DNA of 64,000 nt, from the NCBI RefSeq assembly GCF_017874035.1, contig NZ_JAGGKV010000004.1, positions 372,001-436,000 on the forward strand, given 5' to 3'. This DNA is from Paenibacillus aceris (GTDB lineage: Bacteria; Bacillota; Bacilli; Paenibacillales; NBRC-103111). Positions 1 through 9,128 of this stretch are shown in pieces. A program made the translations under genes and the position numbers. Below the pieces are notes generated by a model. The model was not told the DNA's origin and did not search any database. It saw only the letters and a list, made by a program, of their open reading frames with translations. Each line of letters opens with the position of its first letter. The first letter of the stretch is position 1.

Positions 1-509
1 CGGTTGAATAGTTTGTACTCGCCTCTTACCTGCATCATTGCATTATTGATCTGCGACAAGACGATTAGAGGTACAATAGCCATGGACCATTGCGAGAATA
101 GGACTACACTGTCTGAATACGATCGGAGCCAATAGGGTAAAACCAATATCCCTAAGCACATCGCAAGCAAGCCTGCTGTCAAACCCATGAGAACAGCGGT
201 CGAATAAAGCTTGGCGGAATCCTTCATGTTCTTTTTCACGTTGTAAATAATGGCGGAGGGCATTCCAAATGTGAAACTAAAAGCTAGGAATTGTGACCAT
301 AAAACCATAGCTGCCTGCTCTCCTCGGCCGGATGGCCCAAGAAATCGCGCTGTTAAAATGCCTGTAAGCATATTGATCACTAAGATAAGCACACTGAAAA
401 ACATCGTTTTAACGGAAGATGACAAATGACTTTTGCTGGAAAAGAAAGCTTTAATGAAGCCGAATAGAGGCTTTATGCGGACTAATTTCAAGTTGACTGG
501 CTGCTGCAT
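1..509 (-). CDS. Wzx-type polysaccharide flippase, N-terminal part
   Basis: This is the N-terminal part (about 169 codons) of a polytopic membrane protein that runs off the left edge. The translation starts MQQPVNLKLVRIKPLFG and has predicted membrane helices carrying a TARFLGPSGRGE motif, typical of the Wzx/MATE-like flippases that move undecaprenyl-linked repeat units across the membrane. An AGGAGG about 8 bases upstream supports the ATG at 509. That start lies inside the 3' end of the preceding gene, an out-of-frame overlap of 59 nt, which suggests translational coupling. It is the last visible gene of the exopolysaccharide operon. The family call rests on the membrane pattern and the motif; the substrate is unknown. 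Confidence 0.8.
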   Translation of the reverse strand, partial: MQQPVNLKLVRIKPLFGFIKAFFSSKSHLSSSVKTMFFSVLILVINMLTGILTARFLGPSGRGEQAAMVLWSQFLAFSFTFGMPSAIIYNVKKNMKDSAKLYSTAVLMGLTAGLLAMCLGILVLPYWLRSYSDSVVLFSQWSMAIVPLIVLSQINNAMMQVRGEYKLFN

Positions 510-1962
510 CCGAAATTTGCCTCCTCTCTTGAACGATCGTTCGGTGCGCCATAATTCCAATTCCTACGACCATCCATAATAGAAAGCCTTTCAAACCCGT
601 ATATCCATTTTCAAAAACGAGACAAACGATACTTCCTTGCAGAGCGGAAAGTCCCAGCTTGCCGTAAGCGGTTATACCGCCCGGCTGTTTTTTCTGAGAT
701 AACAGATAACGGGTGACAAGCCATAGAGTCCACAGGAACAACAAGCCTCCAAGAATGCCAAAGGTTAGAAAAATGGCAACAAATCCATTATCAAAAATGC
801 CATATTCCCCCAATGCTCCTCCGTTGCTTAGCTTGGTGCCTACACCAATACTCCCTAGCCCTAATCCTTGCGGTTTCGAAAACATCATCGGGAAAACCGT
901 ATGAAAGAAATCGAGCCTCTCATTATAAGAGTGGTCATCCTGAATGGCCGTCATCGTGTCTAATCGAGCGATAAGACCTTGTGCACCCGGCAGCTTCGGG
1001 ATGATGACATACATAGCCCCAATAACAGCTGTTAATTGAGCAATCAGTTTCCACTTTTGTCTGCCGGCTGATACAGCTGTATAAATCGCGATATCGATGA
1101 ATAGCATGACCCAAGCAGAGCGGACTAACGTGACCAGCAGTCCAACCGTAACAAGGATAATACCGATCCAGCCTAACGGTCCCCGCCATCTTTTTTCCAG
1201 AATCATCGGGGCAAGCGCAGTTCCCATATACATACCCGCAGGTCCAGGGGAATTCAGCGTAGAGAATACTCTGATCTCCAAGGGAAGAGGGTGGCCAATC
1301 GACGTCATTTCCACATGATTCATCCAAAATGCATCCCATGGAGGCACGAGGATATATTGAATAATGCCATAAACAGCGACTAGGATGGCGGTATTAGAGA
1401 AAGCAACAATTAAACGGTCCAACGCTTTATTGTCTAATTCGCTTAAAGCGGCATAAGGAATTAACAACAACGGAATCACATAATTCGCTAAATCGTAAAA
1501 GGTCCCGCTCCCATTCTTCGTTACGCCAACTAGGCAGCCATATAGCAGCACGATTGCCATATAAATAAGCAGCTTGTAGATTCTAGATTCCATCTGGTGA
1601 AACTTAGCCAGAATTGGAATAATAAGCACAGCACTTGTTAACAAAGGAGCAATACTTAATAACGAAACCGAATGGTAAGTTCCTTCCATCCAATCCTGTA
1701 TTCTACGGATCTCCGGGCAAATAACCCAGACCAGCAGGATATATGGAATTAATCGGCGTGAATCGAATAAAGCCAATACAAAGGCAGGAAATAGCAGCAT
1801 AGACAAGATTGCAATTTGCATACTAAGATCAGGATTCAGAGTTGCACTTGAATAACCAATGACTACGGAGACGGCCAAAGCCATTGCAGCGAATAGCATT
1901 GTCATGCGACCCGTCTGTGTCATGATCAAAGGGGGCTTACTCATTTTGCTGAAATCATCCAC
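451..1962 (-). CDS. O-antigen polymerase/ligase family membrane protein (Wzy-like)
   Basis: This 503-residue protein has about 10-12 hydrophobic segments and a long extracytoplasmic loop around residues 310-390 (GLGLGSIGVG near its end), the layout of the Wzy/WaaL family that polymerises or transfers lipid-linked repeat units. It starts with GTG, and the start overlaps the stop of the TagA-like gene by 8 nt. Its own 3' end overlaps the flippase start. A second protein of the same family is encoded at 2740-4077, so one may be the polymerase and the other a ligase or attachment enzyme. The family is clear; the division of labour is inference. Confidence 0.85.
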   Translation of the reverse strand: MDDFSKMSKPPLIMTQTGRMTMLFAAMALAVSVVIGYSSATLNPDLSMQIAILSMLLFPAFVLALFDSRRLIPYILLVWVICPEIRRIQDWMEGTYHSVSLLSIAPLLTSAVLIIPILAKFHQMESRIYKLLIYMAIVLLYGCLVGVTKNGSGTFYDLANYVIPLLLIPYAALSELDNKALDRLIVAFSNTAILVAVYGIIQYILVPPWDAFWMNHVEMTSIGHPLPLEIRVFSTLNSPGPAGMYMGTALAPMILEKRWRGPLGWIGIILVTVGLLVTLVRSAWVMLFIDIAIYTAVSAGRQKWKLIAQLTAVIGAMYVIIPKLPGAQGLIARLDTMTAIQDDHSYNERLDFFHTVFPMMFSKPQGLGLGSIGVGTKLSNGGALGEYGIFDNGFVAIFLTFGILGGLLFLWTLWLVTRYLLSQKKQPGGITAYGKLGLSALQGSIVCLVFENGYTGLKGFLLWMVVGIGIMAHRTIVQERRQISDAAASQLEISPHKASIRLH

Positions 1963-2740
1963 TATTGATTCCCGTCCCCTCCCGTTTCAGCTTGAACTGC
2001 TTAACAACCTCGCGCCATAGCAGGACCGCAAACATCGCATCGTGTACCAAGTAACGCTTCCACAACCTTCGTGGTTCTTGAGCAAGGCGCCAAAACCACT
2101 CGAATCCTGTTTTCTGCATAATGTTCGGGGCGCGCTTTACGGTGCCCGAAATGAAATCGAACGTTGCGCCAACGCCTATCGAAATCGGCACTTTATATTG
2201 CAGATAATTTTGATAAATCCACTTTTCTTGTTTCGGTGCGCCAACGCCGACAAACACGATATCTGGCTGTGTATCAATCAGCATTTGAACAATACGCTCA
2301 TTCTCCTCTTTTTTCTTCTCGAAGCCATAGGAGGGTGAATAACAACCCACAATATTCAAATTTGGAAATATGAGCTTCAGATTCTTAACCGCTTGCTCCG
2401 GAATTCCAACTGCAGACCCTAAGAAAAAGAGCTTATATTGGCGCTCTGCGAAAGCTTTACCTAATTTGGCGAACAAATCAGATCCGGATACCTTTTCCTT
2501 GAGCGGTTTACGCAGCATCCTAGATGCCCATATAATGGGCATGCCATCCGCAACAATGGCCCCCGCATCCGAATATACTTTTTGAAACTCAGCATCTTTT
2601 CTGAGCTTAATTAAATGATCGACATTGCAGGTTAAAATGTAAGAATGATGATTCTGGCGAATGACCTCATCCATATAGGCAAGCAAGTCCAGAAAATCAT
2701 AATTATCAAAATGAACATCGAACATAGTCACTCTACTCAT
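1955..2740 (-). CDS. WecG/TagA/CpsF family glycosyltransferase
   Basis: The protein (261 residues from the ATG at 2740) matches the TagA/WecG family (GT26), which adds an N-acetylmannosamine-type sugar to a lipid-linked acceptor at the membrane. Visible motifs are TCNVDHLIKLRKD near residue 38, the conserved ADGMP near 65 that holds the catalytic Asp in TagA, and GVGAPKQEKWI near 170. The reading frame is open 22 codons further upstream, but the ATG at 2740 shares its A with the TGA stop of the previous gene, which marks it as the coupled start. In this operon it probably extends the exopolysaccharide repeat unit; a wall teichoic acid role is possible but no tag genes are nearby. Confidence 0.88.
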   Translation of the reverse strand: MSRVTMFDVHFDNYDFLDLLAYMDEVIRQNHHSYILTCNVDHLIKLRKDAEFQKVYSDAGAIVADGMPIIWASRMLRKPLKEKVSGSDLFAKLGKAFAERQYKLFFLGSAVGIPEQAVKNLKLIFPNLNIVGCYSPSYGFEKKKEENERIVQMLIDTQPDIVFVGVGAPKQEKWIYQNYLQYKVPISIGVGATFDFISGTVKRAPNIMQKTGFEWFWRLAQEPRRLWKRYLVHDAMFAVLLWREVVKQFKLKREGTGINSG

Positions 2741-4077
2741 CAGATCACATCTTCTTTTTTCGAATTTGTCGTCGAGAGAATATACAAACCATTCAAATAC
2801 CAGCAAAAAGGAATGATGAATTGAATCGTGGATAACGTGTTATCCGACAAGGAGTATAGAAAGAACGCCAGAATGAATGCTGCATAATAAACTTTAATTC
2901 TCTGCGGAATGACTCGATAAATCATTCTAAATAAGACGAGTAATGATAAAAACAACAGGATGCAGCCGATATAACCAGCGTCATAATAAAATCGAATGTA
3001 TTCGTTATGCGGAACCACAAAGCCGCTGTATAAACTTCCGTCATTCGCTACAGTAACCGCGCCAAGCCCTCTACCTGCCAGCGGGGAATCTTTCACTCCT
3101 TTTAAAAAGTAGTTCCACGCCTCCGTTCTTCCTGACAAATCGATACCTGTGCCGGTCTGGCGTTCGAATGAACGCTTTGTCATATTGTCCCACTGCACAT
3201 AGACGGCTCCACTAATCAAGGCCAAGGAACAGATCAGCGGGATTAATAAAATGAGCTTCCCTTTGATATACTGCCTAACCATATCGAAGAAATAATACGC
3301 AGCCATGGCCAGCATGGCGAGTATAGGTCCTCTAGTGCCCGTAGCGATCAGAATCGCAAAGTTTGCAGCCAGCGTACAATAATAGAATTTGGCATGCAGC
3401 GGATTGCGTTTGGTTTCAATTAATGCAACGGTTATGCCCAGAAAAGCTAGCATCGCCAAATGGGGGGCGATATTCGCCCCTTGCACCCGAATCGCTCCCG
3501 TGAACTCCACATTGAGAAACGCATACAGATGAGCCAACTGAAGGATCGCCCCAACCCCTACACTTACGAGTGGCAGCAGGCAAATGATCCGGATGTGCTT
3601 TTGCGCCGATTCTTTATTCCATTTGATCATGAGAAAAAAGAAAGGGAGCGCTAGTCCGATGAATGCTTTCAAGGTGATGGAAAGCGTCAGCCTTGGATGC
3701 CACTCTGAGAAAAAGAAGGTAAGGAATAACATGCCGGCAATAGCTGCAATAGGATAGATGAACTTCAACCGGAGTCCGTTTTGCAGCATACAGGGAACTA
3801 GTAGAATTAGAATCCCAAGCTTGTAAAGAGAAAGGATCTCCAGTCCAGGGACATTCGCTTCCACAATGTAGTTAATGGAGACGGCAGTTGAAAGCAGGAC
3901 AAGATAACTCATCTTTTCCGGTTGGTAGATGGCATACATACATAAGAAAAATACGCCCAATCCCAACATACTGATCAGAGGTTGATAAACAGCTGCTATG
4001 CCCATCATCACTGCAAACAGTACATAGAACACAGCATAGTACATCGGTTTCTTGAGCTGTATTGAAAGAGCCGACAT
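2740..4077 (-). CDS. O-antigen ligase/polymerase family membrane protein (second copy)
   Basis: About 445 residues with 10-12 membrane helices and the Wzy_C-type loop: SGRTEAWNYFLKGVKDSPL, then GRGLGAVTV and VPHNEYIRFYYDAGYIG. This pattern is typical of O-antigen ligases and polymerases and differs from the paralogue at 451-1962. The frame opens at a GTG at 4089, but GAGG six bases before the ATG at 4077 makes MSALSIQLKKP the better start, eight bases after the glycosyltransferase stop. It ends one base into the TagA-like start. It is likely an exopolysaccharide polymerase. Confidence 0.85.
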   Translation of the reverse strand: MSALSIQLKKPMYYAVFYVLFAVMMGIAAVYQPLISMLGLGVFFLCMYAIYQPEKMSYLVLLSTAVSINYIVEANVPGLEILSLYKLGILILLVPCMLQNGLRLKFIYPIAAIAGMLFLTFFFSEWHPRLTLSITLKAFIGLALPFFFLMIKWNKESAQKHIRIICLLPLVSVGVGAILQLAHLYAFLNVEFTGAIRVQGANIAPHLAMLAFLGITVALIETKRNPLHAKFYYCTLAANFAILIATGTRGPILAMLAMAAYYFFDMVRQYIKGKLILLIPLICSLALISGAVYVQWDNMTKRSFERQTGTGIDLSGRTEAWNYFLKGVKDSPLAGRGLGAVTVANDGSLYSGFVVPHNEYIRFYYDAGYIGCILLFLSLLVLFRMIYRVIPQRIKVYYAAFILAFFLYSLSDNTLSTIQFIIPFCWYLNGLYILSTTNSKKEDVI

Positions 4078-4085
4078 AAATATCC

Positions 4086-5021
4086 TCACCCTGTTAAGCG
4101 CATTTTCACACGACTACGCATCGTGATTAGTGTGCCTTTAATGCTTTGCATGCGACAAGCAATGAGTAATTTCTTTCCTTCTGTATGTGCGAACAAGGCA
4201 TCTACAGCAATGTAGAGCAGCCTGCAAGCAACATTACAGAGCAAAACTGACTTACTTATAAATCCTTTGGGCATGGAGCCGTTCGTAACCCCTTGGTAAT
4301 AATAGCGCCGCTTGATCCAATCCTTCGTTAACCGATTGTCGGGGATGAAGTGATCAACAACCATGGAAGGCTGATAAAGAATCTTCTTCCTCTCCTGCTT
4401 CATCTGCTCGAAAAGCCAAGACTCTTCTCCAGACAACAGGAGCGTCCCCTTCCTTCCTAGATCAGTTGGAAACAAATAGGTATCATGAAATGATTTCCGA
4501 ATAGCCATATTCGCACCGAAGGGATGCTTATTTATCGGATATTCATGCACAGCTTCTCCCCGATCTACAATCGTATAAGGAAGTTCAAGCGCGCTAATCA
4601 GCCATGCCGGCCTCTCGCTTTCGAACCTCGGACGAATCTTACCGCCTATGGCACAAACGTCAGGCCGATGATCAAAGGTGTCCACAATCGTGCGAATCCA
4701 CTCCAAACAAGGAACAGCATCATCATCGAGATAGGCGATAATATCACCCTTTGCTTCTTGTATCCCCCTATTTCGCGCAGCTGACAAGCCTTGCGTTTGT
4801 TCAAATACATACTGAACGCTCATTACCCCGGCTTGACGAAGGGCAAATGACTTGGTTATCTCACGCGTATGATCCGTGGAGTTGTTATCCACAATAAGAA
4901 TCTCAGCCTTCTCTCTTGCAGCTAAAGCAGGCAGCGCGTCCAGCGTCATTTGCAGCAAATTCGCGCGATTATAGGTACAGATGACAATGGATACCCTCGG
5001 TTTCGGCTGATTATGCACCAT
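4086..5021 (-). CDS. Family 2 glycosyltransferase
   Basis: This 311-residue GT-A fold glycosyltransferase begins with VSIVICTYNRANLLQMTLDAL, followed by VDNNSTDHT and the nucleotide-sugar/metal motif YLDDDAVP near residue 98. A GEESWLFEQM segment near 200 is the usual acceptor-side ED-type motif. No membrane helix is evident in the N-terminal half, so it probably works at the cytoplasmic face of the membrane, adding a sugar to the lipid-linked repeat unit. An AAAGGAG precedes the ATG at 5021. The donor and acceptor cannot be read from the sequence. Confidence 0.9.
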   Translation of the reverse strand: MVHNQPKPRVSIVICTYNRANLLQMTLDALPALAAREKAEILIVDNNSTDHTREITKSFALRQAGVMSVQYVFEQTQGLSAARNRGIQEAKGDIIAYLDDDAVPCLEWIRTIVDTFDHRPDVCAIGGKIRPRFESERPAWLISALELPYTIVDRGEAVHEYPINKHPFGANMAIRKSFHDTYLFPTDLGRKGTLLLSGEESWLFEQMKQERKKILYQPSMVVDHFIPDNRLTKDWIKRRYYYQGVTNGSMPKGFISKSVLLCNVACRLLYIAVDALFAHTEGKKLLIACRMQSIKGTLITMRSRVKMRLTG

Positions 5022-5046
5022 AGCGGTACTCCTTTCCTACTTTTTT

Positions 5047-5763
5047 TTAAAAGGCGTCCTTGGAACCGAGAAGAACCGAAACGGTTCTCGTCATTATTTT
5101 TAAATCATAGAAAACGCTTCTTTCACGGATATACGTCAAATCAAGCTCTACCATTTGTTCAAAGCTTAGATTACTTCGTCCGCTTACTTGCCATAATCCC
5201 GTGCAACCAGGTGTTACAGTCAAGCGCTTCTTCTCATATGACGTATACTCGCTAACTTCACTTGGCAAAGCCGGTCTAGGCCCGACCAAGCTCATATCTC
5301 CGATAAGTACATTCCACAATTGTGGCATCTCATCTATGCTCGTTTTACGCAGTAATTTTCCGACGCGTGTAACACGAGGATCATTCTTCATTTTGAACAT
5401 CGCGCCTTCAACTTCATTTTGACTCATTAACTGCTGCTTCAACGCTTCCGCGTTAGACACCATCGAGCGGAACTTATACATGGGAAACAACGTTTCATCT
5501 TTGCCGACTCTATTTTGTTTGAAGAAGACGGAGCCCCCTGGGTCTTCCACCTTGATGCAAATGGCAACAATAATAAATAACGGTATCAAGAAAATAATTC
5601 CTGCCAGGGATAGAATAATATCCAGCATACGCTTCATAAAAGAATACGTAGTTATACTCTTTCTTTCCTGTAATCTCGTAGCAGCAGAAGAATAGTAGCG
5701 CTTTGAGGTAATATTCTGAGATCCTAAGTACTCATATTCCTCCTGCAGTTCGCGCAAGCTCAT
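5047..5763 (-). CDS. Initiating sugar-phosphate transferase (bacterial sugar transferase family)
   Basis: A member of the WcaJ/EpsL family, which moves a sugar 1-phosphate from a UDP-sugar to undecaprenyl phosphate and so starts each repeat unit. The protein has a basic N terminus, one hydrophobic re-entrant segment ([18 protein letters not shown]), the KQNRVGKD motif and the catalytic-domain motifs [14 protein letters not shown] and [10 protein letters not shown]. At about 238 residues it is the short monotopic form. The frame opens at a GTG at 5772 that abuts the GGGAGG, so the ATG at 5763, nine bases further, is the better start; it lies within the 3' end of galU (32-nt overlap). Confidence 0.93.
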   Translation of the reverse strand: MSLRELQEEYEYLGSQNITSKRYYSSAATRLQERKSITTYSFMKRMLDIILSLAGIIFLIPLFIIVAICIKVEDPGGSVFFKQNRVGKDETLFPMYKFRSMVSNAEALKQQLMSQNEVEGAMFKMKNDPRVTRVGKLLRKTSIDEMPQLWNVLIGDMSLVGPRPALPSEVSEYTSYEKKRLTVTPGCTGLWQVSGRSNLSFEQMVELDLTYIRERSVFYDLKIMTRTVSVLLGSKDAF

Positions 5764-6670
5764 AATCTTCACCTCCCAAGTGCTTCAAGATAGGTGCGTA
5801 TTGCTCCTCTATGAGAAGTGAAGCCATTGCGTCAAGCACATCCAGCCGAAGATCTTTGCTCTCTAGTGCGAAAGCCATCGTTGTAAGAATATAACCGAGT
5901 CGTTCACCCACATCATATCGAATGCCGTCAAAATGATACGCAAGTACACGTTCGATCTGATTAAGCTTCTGAATCGCGTCGGTCAACTGAATTTCACCGC
6001 CAGCGCCTTTCTCCTGAAGCTCCAGAAATTCAAAGATTTTAGGAGAGAACACATATCTCCCCATAATGGCAAGATTGGAAGGGGCTGTACCTAATTTCGG
6101 TTTCTCCACAAAATCTTTCACTTGATAAAGGCGGTTATTTTGCTCACCTGGATCAATGATACCGTAACGATTCGTTAGTTCAGGCGGAACTTTTTGCACG
6201 CCAATAACAGAATTTTCTGATAATTCAAATTGCTGAATCAGCTGTTTTAAGCAGGGTACCTTCCCTGTGACAATATCATCGCCAAGAAGCACAGCGAACG
6301 GTTCATTCCCAATGAACCTTCTTGCACACCAGACGGCATGTCCAAGACCTTTGGGTTCTTTTTGACGAATATAATGAATTTCTACTTTGGAGGAACGCTG
6401 AACTTCCTTCAAAAGCTCCAGCTTCCCTGTTTCCATCAGCTTGTTTTCAAGCTCAAACGCATTGTCGAAGTGATCCTCGATCGCTCTCTTCCCTTTACCG
6501 GTTACAATAATAATATCTTCGATACCGGATTCGATGGCTTCTTCCACGATGTATTGAATAGTTGGTTTGTTGATGATTGGGAGCATCTCTTTGGGCATTG
6601 CTTTCGTGGCAGGCAGAAATCTCGTTCCTAAACCCGCAGCCGGAATAATTGCTTTCTTGACCGTCTTCAT
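5732..6670 (-). CDS. galU: UTP--glucose-1-phosphate uridylyltransferase
   Basis: GalU makes UDP-glucose from UTP and glucose 1-phosphate, supplying the donor for the sugar-phosphate transferase and glycosyltransferases of this operon. The translation has the signature [20 protein letters not shown] at the N terminus, [16 protein letters not shown] near residue 130 and VEKP near 190, and about 312 residues is normal. Two ATGs lie close together: the first (6679) directly abuts AGGAGG, while the second (6670) has nine bases of spacing and gives [13 protein letters not shown], so I use the second. It follows the BY-kinase-like gene by 31 bases. Confidence 0.95.
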   Translation of the reverse strand: MKTVKKAIIPAAGLGTRFLPATKAMPKEMLPIINKPTIQYIVEEAIESGIEDIIIVTGKGKRAIEDHFDNAFELENKLMETGKLELLKEVQRSSKVEIHYIRQKEPKGLGHAVWCARRFIGNEPFAVLLGDDIVTGKVPCLKQLIQQFELSENSVIGVQKVPPELTNRYGIIDPGEQNNRLYQVKDFVEKPKLGTAPSNLAIMGRYVFSPKIFEFLELQEKGAGGEIQLTDAIQKLNQIERVLAYHFDGIRYDVGERLGYILTTMAFALESKDLRLDVLDAMASLLIEEQYAPILKHLGGEDYELARTAGGI

Positions 6671-6701
6671 CCTTCTCATCCTCCTAAGCGTACATATTCA
6701 A

Positions 6702-7343
6702 TTATTGGTTGAAAACCATACCTAACATGCGGGCCCCGGACTGTTCGAGCTGAGCTCTCGCTTGTTTCGCCCATTCGCGCTTCGTTCTACCGTTCTTAGT
6801 GACTAGCAGTACACCATCACTATACTCAGTGAGCAAACTAGCATCTGTATAATCAAGCGTTGACGGTGAATCGATGAGGATAACCTCGTATCGCTGCCTC
6901 AGCTGTTTCATCAGGTCCATCATTTGGGAGGAGCCAACCAATTCTGACGGATTTACCGGTTGACCGCCGGCAACGATGAGATCAAGCCCGATGATCCCAG
7001 TCGGTGTGATGACATCATCTACGTTAAGTCCTTTTTGAAAAAAGTGGAGCAATCCTTTTGTATTCGTCATTCCAAAAATCTTATGCAGCGCTGGTTGGCG
7101 CAAATTACTATCAATGATTACGACAGATTTGCCCTCCTGAGCATAGGTAACCGCCAGATTAGCAAGCGTGGTCGTCTTGCCTTCTTGCGCCTTGGGAGAT
7201 GCAATCATCAGCACCATTCCGATCCCTTGACCAGCCGGCACAACCCTTTTAAAGCGCACCGCTGTTCGCAACGAGCGATAGGATTCGGAAACTGGCGAAA
7301 TGGGATCTAATTCAGCCACAAGCACATTACTTAGCTGTAACAT
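6702..7343 (-). CDS. CpsD/CapB-like tyrosine-kinase family ATPase, short and without Tyr tail
   Basis: A P-loop ATPase of the bacterial tyrosine kinase (BY-kinase) family that partners the Wzz/CpsC membrane protein to control polysaccharide assembly. Residues 49-59 form the Walker A (SPKAQEGKTTT, Lys56), and VILIDSP forms the Walker B. The Walker A' reads IIDSNLRQP, so the second acidic residue of the usual DxD is Asn80. The chain stops at LGMVFNQ (213 residues), where family members normally continue into a Tyr-rich C-terminal cluster that is autophosphorylated. Both points suggest an altered or regulatory ATPase. The start overlaps cpsC by 17 nt, so the pair is coupled. Confidence 0.88.
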   Translation of the reverse strand: MLQLSNVLVAELDPISPVSESYRSLRTAVRFKRVVPAGQGIGMVLMIASPKAQEGKTTTLANLAVTYAQEGKSVVIIDSNLRQPALHKIFGMTNTKGLLHFFQKGLNVDDVITPTGIIGLDLIVAGGQPVNPSELVGSSQMMDLMKQLRQRYEVILIDSPSTLDYTDASLLTEYSDGVLLVTKNGRTKREWAKQARAQLEQSGARMLGMVFNQ

Positions 7344-8070
7344 ACGTCTGTTCCCCTACCTCTCTGCTCAGCGCTTTCGAAGCTGTTGTCGCTTTGCCTT
7401 TCTTTATCGTCCCGATGGAAGCAAGAACGGGAAGGCCCACAATATATTCAGCCTCTTTTTCAGAGCGAATCGTATCATTGATATTTTCAAAAAAGAAGAA
7501 CACACCAATGGCTGCCATCGCCGATAAAATAAAGCTCAAAGCCAAATTAATTACGATACTGGCATTTGCCGGTAAAGGCTTTACAGCCACATCTGAGCTA
7601 GAAAGTATTTTTACATTGTTCATATTCATCAAGGATGGCACTTTGCTCATAAACGTATCCGCAAGTGCTTGGGTTATCACTACCGCTTTCTCATAGCTAG
7701 GATCTTCCAACTCAATCTTGATAATTTGTGTTTTATCTGTAGAGCTCACCTTCAAGTTCTTCAGCAGCTCTTTCTGCGTCAATCCGAATTCGGGATGACT
7801 CTGCAGAAGCGTTTGAATGATCTGATCCGACTTGATAATTTCTTTGTAGCTCTCAATTAAATTCAAGTTCATCGACACATCATTCAAATCTATCGCTTCT
7901 TCACTCTTAGACGTACTGCTTACCAGCACTTGTGTGTTCGCCTTGTAAACAGGCTCAACAAAAGTTTTACTGACATAGAAAGTTGTCAGGCACGAGAGAA
8001 GAACGAAAAGTGCAATCATCCACAACTTTTTGCGAATGAGTACAAAGTAATCTAAGATAGATTTCTCCAT
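7327..8070 (-). CDS. Wzz/CpsC-type chain-length determinant (polysaccharide co-polymerase)
   Basis: The first gene of the exopolysaccharide operon encodes a 247-residue protein with the co-polymerase layout: membrane helix at about residues 17-34, an extracytoplasmic region, then a proline-bearing second helix (VAVKPLPANASIVINLALSFILSAM) near 160-190 and a short cytoplasmic tail. In Gram-positives the tail activates the separate CpsD ATPase, which is the next gene. GGAGGG lies four bases before the ATG. The 390-base region upstream carries the promoter area and inverted repeats. Confidence 0.9.
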   Translation of the reverse strand: MEKSILDYFVLIRKKLWMIALFVLLSCLTTFYVSKTFVEPVYKANTQVLVSSTSKSEEAIDLNDVSMNLNLIESYKEIIKSDQIIQTLLQSHPEFGLTQKELLKNLKVSSTDKTQIIKIELEDPSYEKAVVITQALADTFMSKVPSLMNMNNVKILSSSDVAVKPLPANASIVINLALSFILSAMAAIGVFFFFENINDTIRSEKEAEYIVGLPVLASIGTIKKGKATTASKALSREVGEQTYVTAK

Positions 8071-8151
8071 GGTACCCTCCCGAAAAAATAGTTAAAAATC
8101 GAGGAAATACAGTCTTGCTTTTCCTACTAGTTTCAGTTAAGATGTTTGTAA

Positions 8152-8165
8152 TGAAAGCGTTTTAT
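8152..8165. promoter_or_regulatory. Weak cre-like box upstream of the exopolysaccharide operon
   Basis: TGAAAGCGTTTTAT matches 12 of 14 positions of the cre consensus TGWAANCGNTNWCA and lies about 80 bases before the cpsC start. The two mismatches are at the conserved CA end, so CcpA binding is possible but weak. Confidence 0.3.
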
Positions 8166-8245
8166 TTCTCTCTTCCCCACCTATCGAAACGACATTCAAT
8201 CACTCCTTTATACAGAGCATTCTACAATCTCAATTCGACGGTGAT

Positions 8246-8265
8246 AACTAGCCTGCCAGCTAGTT
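8246..8265. promoter_or_regulatory. Inverted repeat upstream of the exopolysaccharide operon
   Basis: AACTAGC, six bases, GCTAGTT: a perfect 7-bp dyad about 180 bases before the cpsC start. It is not followed by a T run on either strand, so it looks more like a protein-binding dyad than a terminator. The adjacent response regulator is an obvious candidate ligand; this is inference. Confidence 0.35.
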
Positions 8266-8345
8266 GAAGCACTCTACCCTCAAAATGGAATGAAGAATGC
8301 CGCTTTTTGTCAGTTAGTTGGTTATAGTCAAATACTAAATGAATT

Positions 8346-8384
8346 CCCAAAATTATGATATTACCCGATATTATAATTTTTGGG
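8346..8384. terminator. AT-rich hairpin after the response regulator gene
   Basis: CCCAAAATTATGATAT, a 6-base loop, and ATATTATAATTTTTGGG form a near-perfect stem of about 16 bp with one bulge. It lies 77 bases after the stop of the response regulator gene and 276 bases before the cpsC start on the same strand. No clear T run follows, so it could act as a weak terminator or attenuator separating regulator and biosynthesis transcripts, or as an operator. Confidence 0.45.
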
Positions 8385-8460
8385 TCTATTTCGTGTATCC
8401 ACTCTTGGTTATATGTAATAAAGCGATGGTATACTTTCGGACCATATTTGCTGTAATGGC

Positions 8461-9081
8461 TCACTGAAAACCGCTGACTAATCCTTTGGATTGCGCTAAC
8501 AAAGCCGCTTGTGTACGGTCGTTGACACACAACTTATTTAAAATTTGGCTAACATGCTTCTTGACTGTAAACTCAGTGACCATTAATTTCTTAGCCATTC
8601 CTTGATTGGATAAACCCTCTCCTAGACCAATTAACACTTCTCGCTCCTTTGGCGTTAGCTTGCTGAAGCTGTCCTCTTCCTCTTTCTTAAACAACATTTC
8701 CATGAGACCTGGATCATAATACTTTTTCCCTTTGAAAATCAATTTAATGGCCAAAAGCAATTCCTCTGGCAGCGCTTCTTTAAGTACATAACCATCCGCG
8801 CCTACAGCTTCTGCCCTTCTTACATCCTGCTCCAAAGTCGATGAAGTCAAAATAATGCTTCGGCACGATGTATCCTTAATATTTTCAACCACTTCAAGAC
8901 CAGAGCGTTGCCCCAGCTTAAGATCCACGATAGCCAAATCCGGTTTCGTTTCCTTGATTAACTCCAATGCATGCTCCACCGTTTCCGATTCACCAGAAAT
9001 TTCGATGTTTGCTTCAAGCTTTAGCACAGCTGACAACCCTCTACGTACCAACGGATGATCATCTACGATAACAACTTTCAA
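8461..9081 (-). CDS. NarL/LuxR-type response regulator
   Basis: A 206-residue DNA-binding response regulator. The receiver domain shows the acidic pair DD (7-8), the phospho-acceptor Asp53 in IVDLK, Thr79 and Lys101. A LuxR-type helix-turn-helix follows from about residue 142 (LTPKEREVLIGLGEGLSNQGMAKKL) with the recognition helix TVKKHVSQILNKL. The start is TTG, supported by AGGTGG just upstream. The histidine kinase gene precedes it by 47 bases on the same strand, so they form a two-component pair. The exopolysaccharide operon lies directly downstream, making it the likely target. Confidence 0.92.
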   Translation of the reverse strand: MKVVIVDDHPLVRRGLSAVLKLEANIEISGESETVEHALELIKETKPDLAIVDLKLGQRSGLEVVENIKDTSCRSIILTSSTLEQDVRRAEAVGADGYVLKEALPEELLLAIKLIFKGKKYYDPGLMEMLFKKEEEDSFSKLTPKEREVLIGLGEGLSNQGMAKKLMVTEFTVKKHVSQILNKLCVNDRTQAALLAQSKGLVSGFQ

Positions 9082-9128
9082 AGTTCCACCTGCTTTCGTT
9101 TGAATGGGAATTGCCTATATGACCTTGT

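Noticed and set aside
8181..8195. Four-codon leader frame (MSFR) with AAGGAG upstream of the exopolysaccharide operon
   Set aside because: Too short to support, and no attenuator structure is tied to it.
8222..8530. 102-codon minus-strand frame
   Set aside because: It overlaps the 3' end of the response regulator gene out of frame, runs through two inverted repeats and has no ribosome site.
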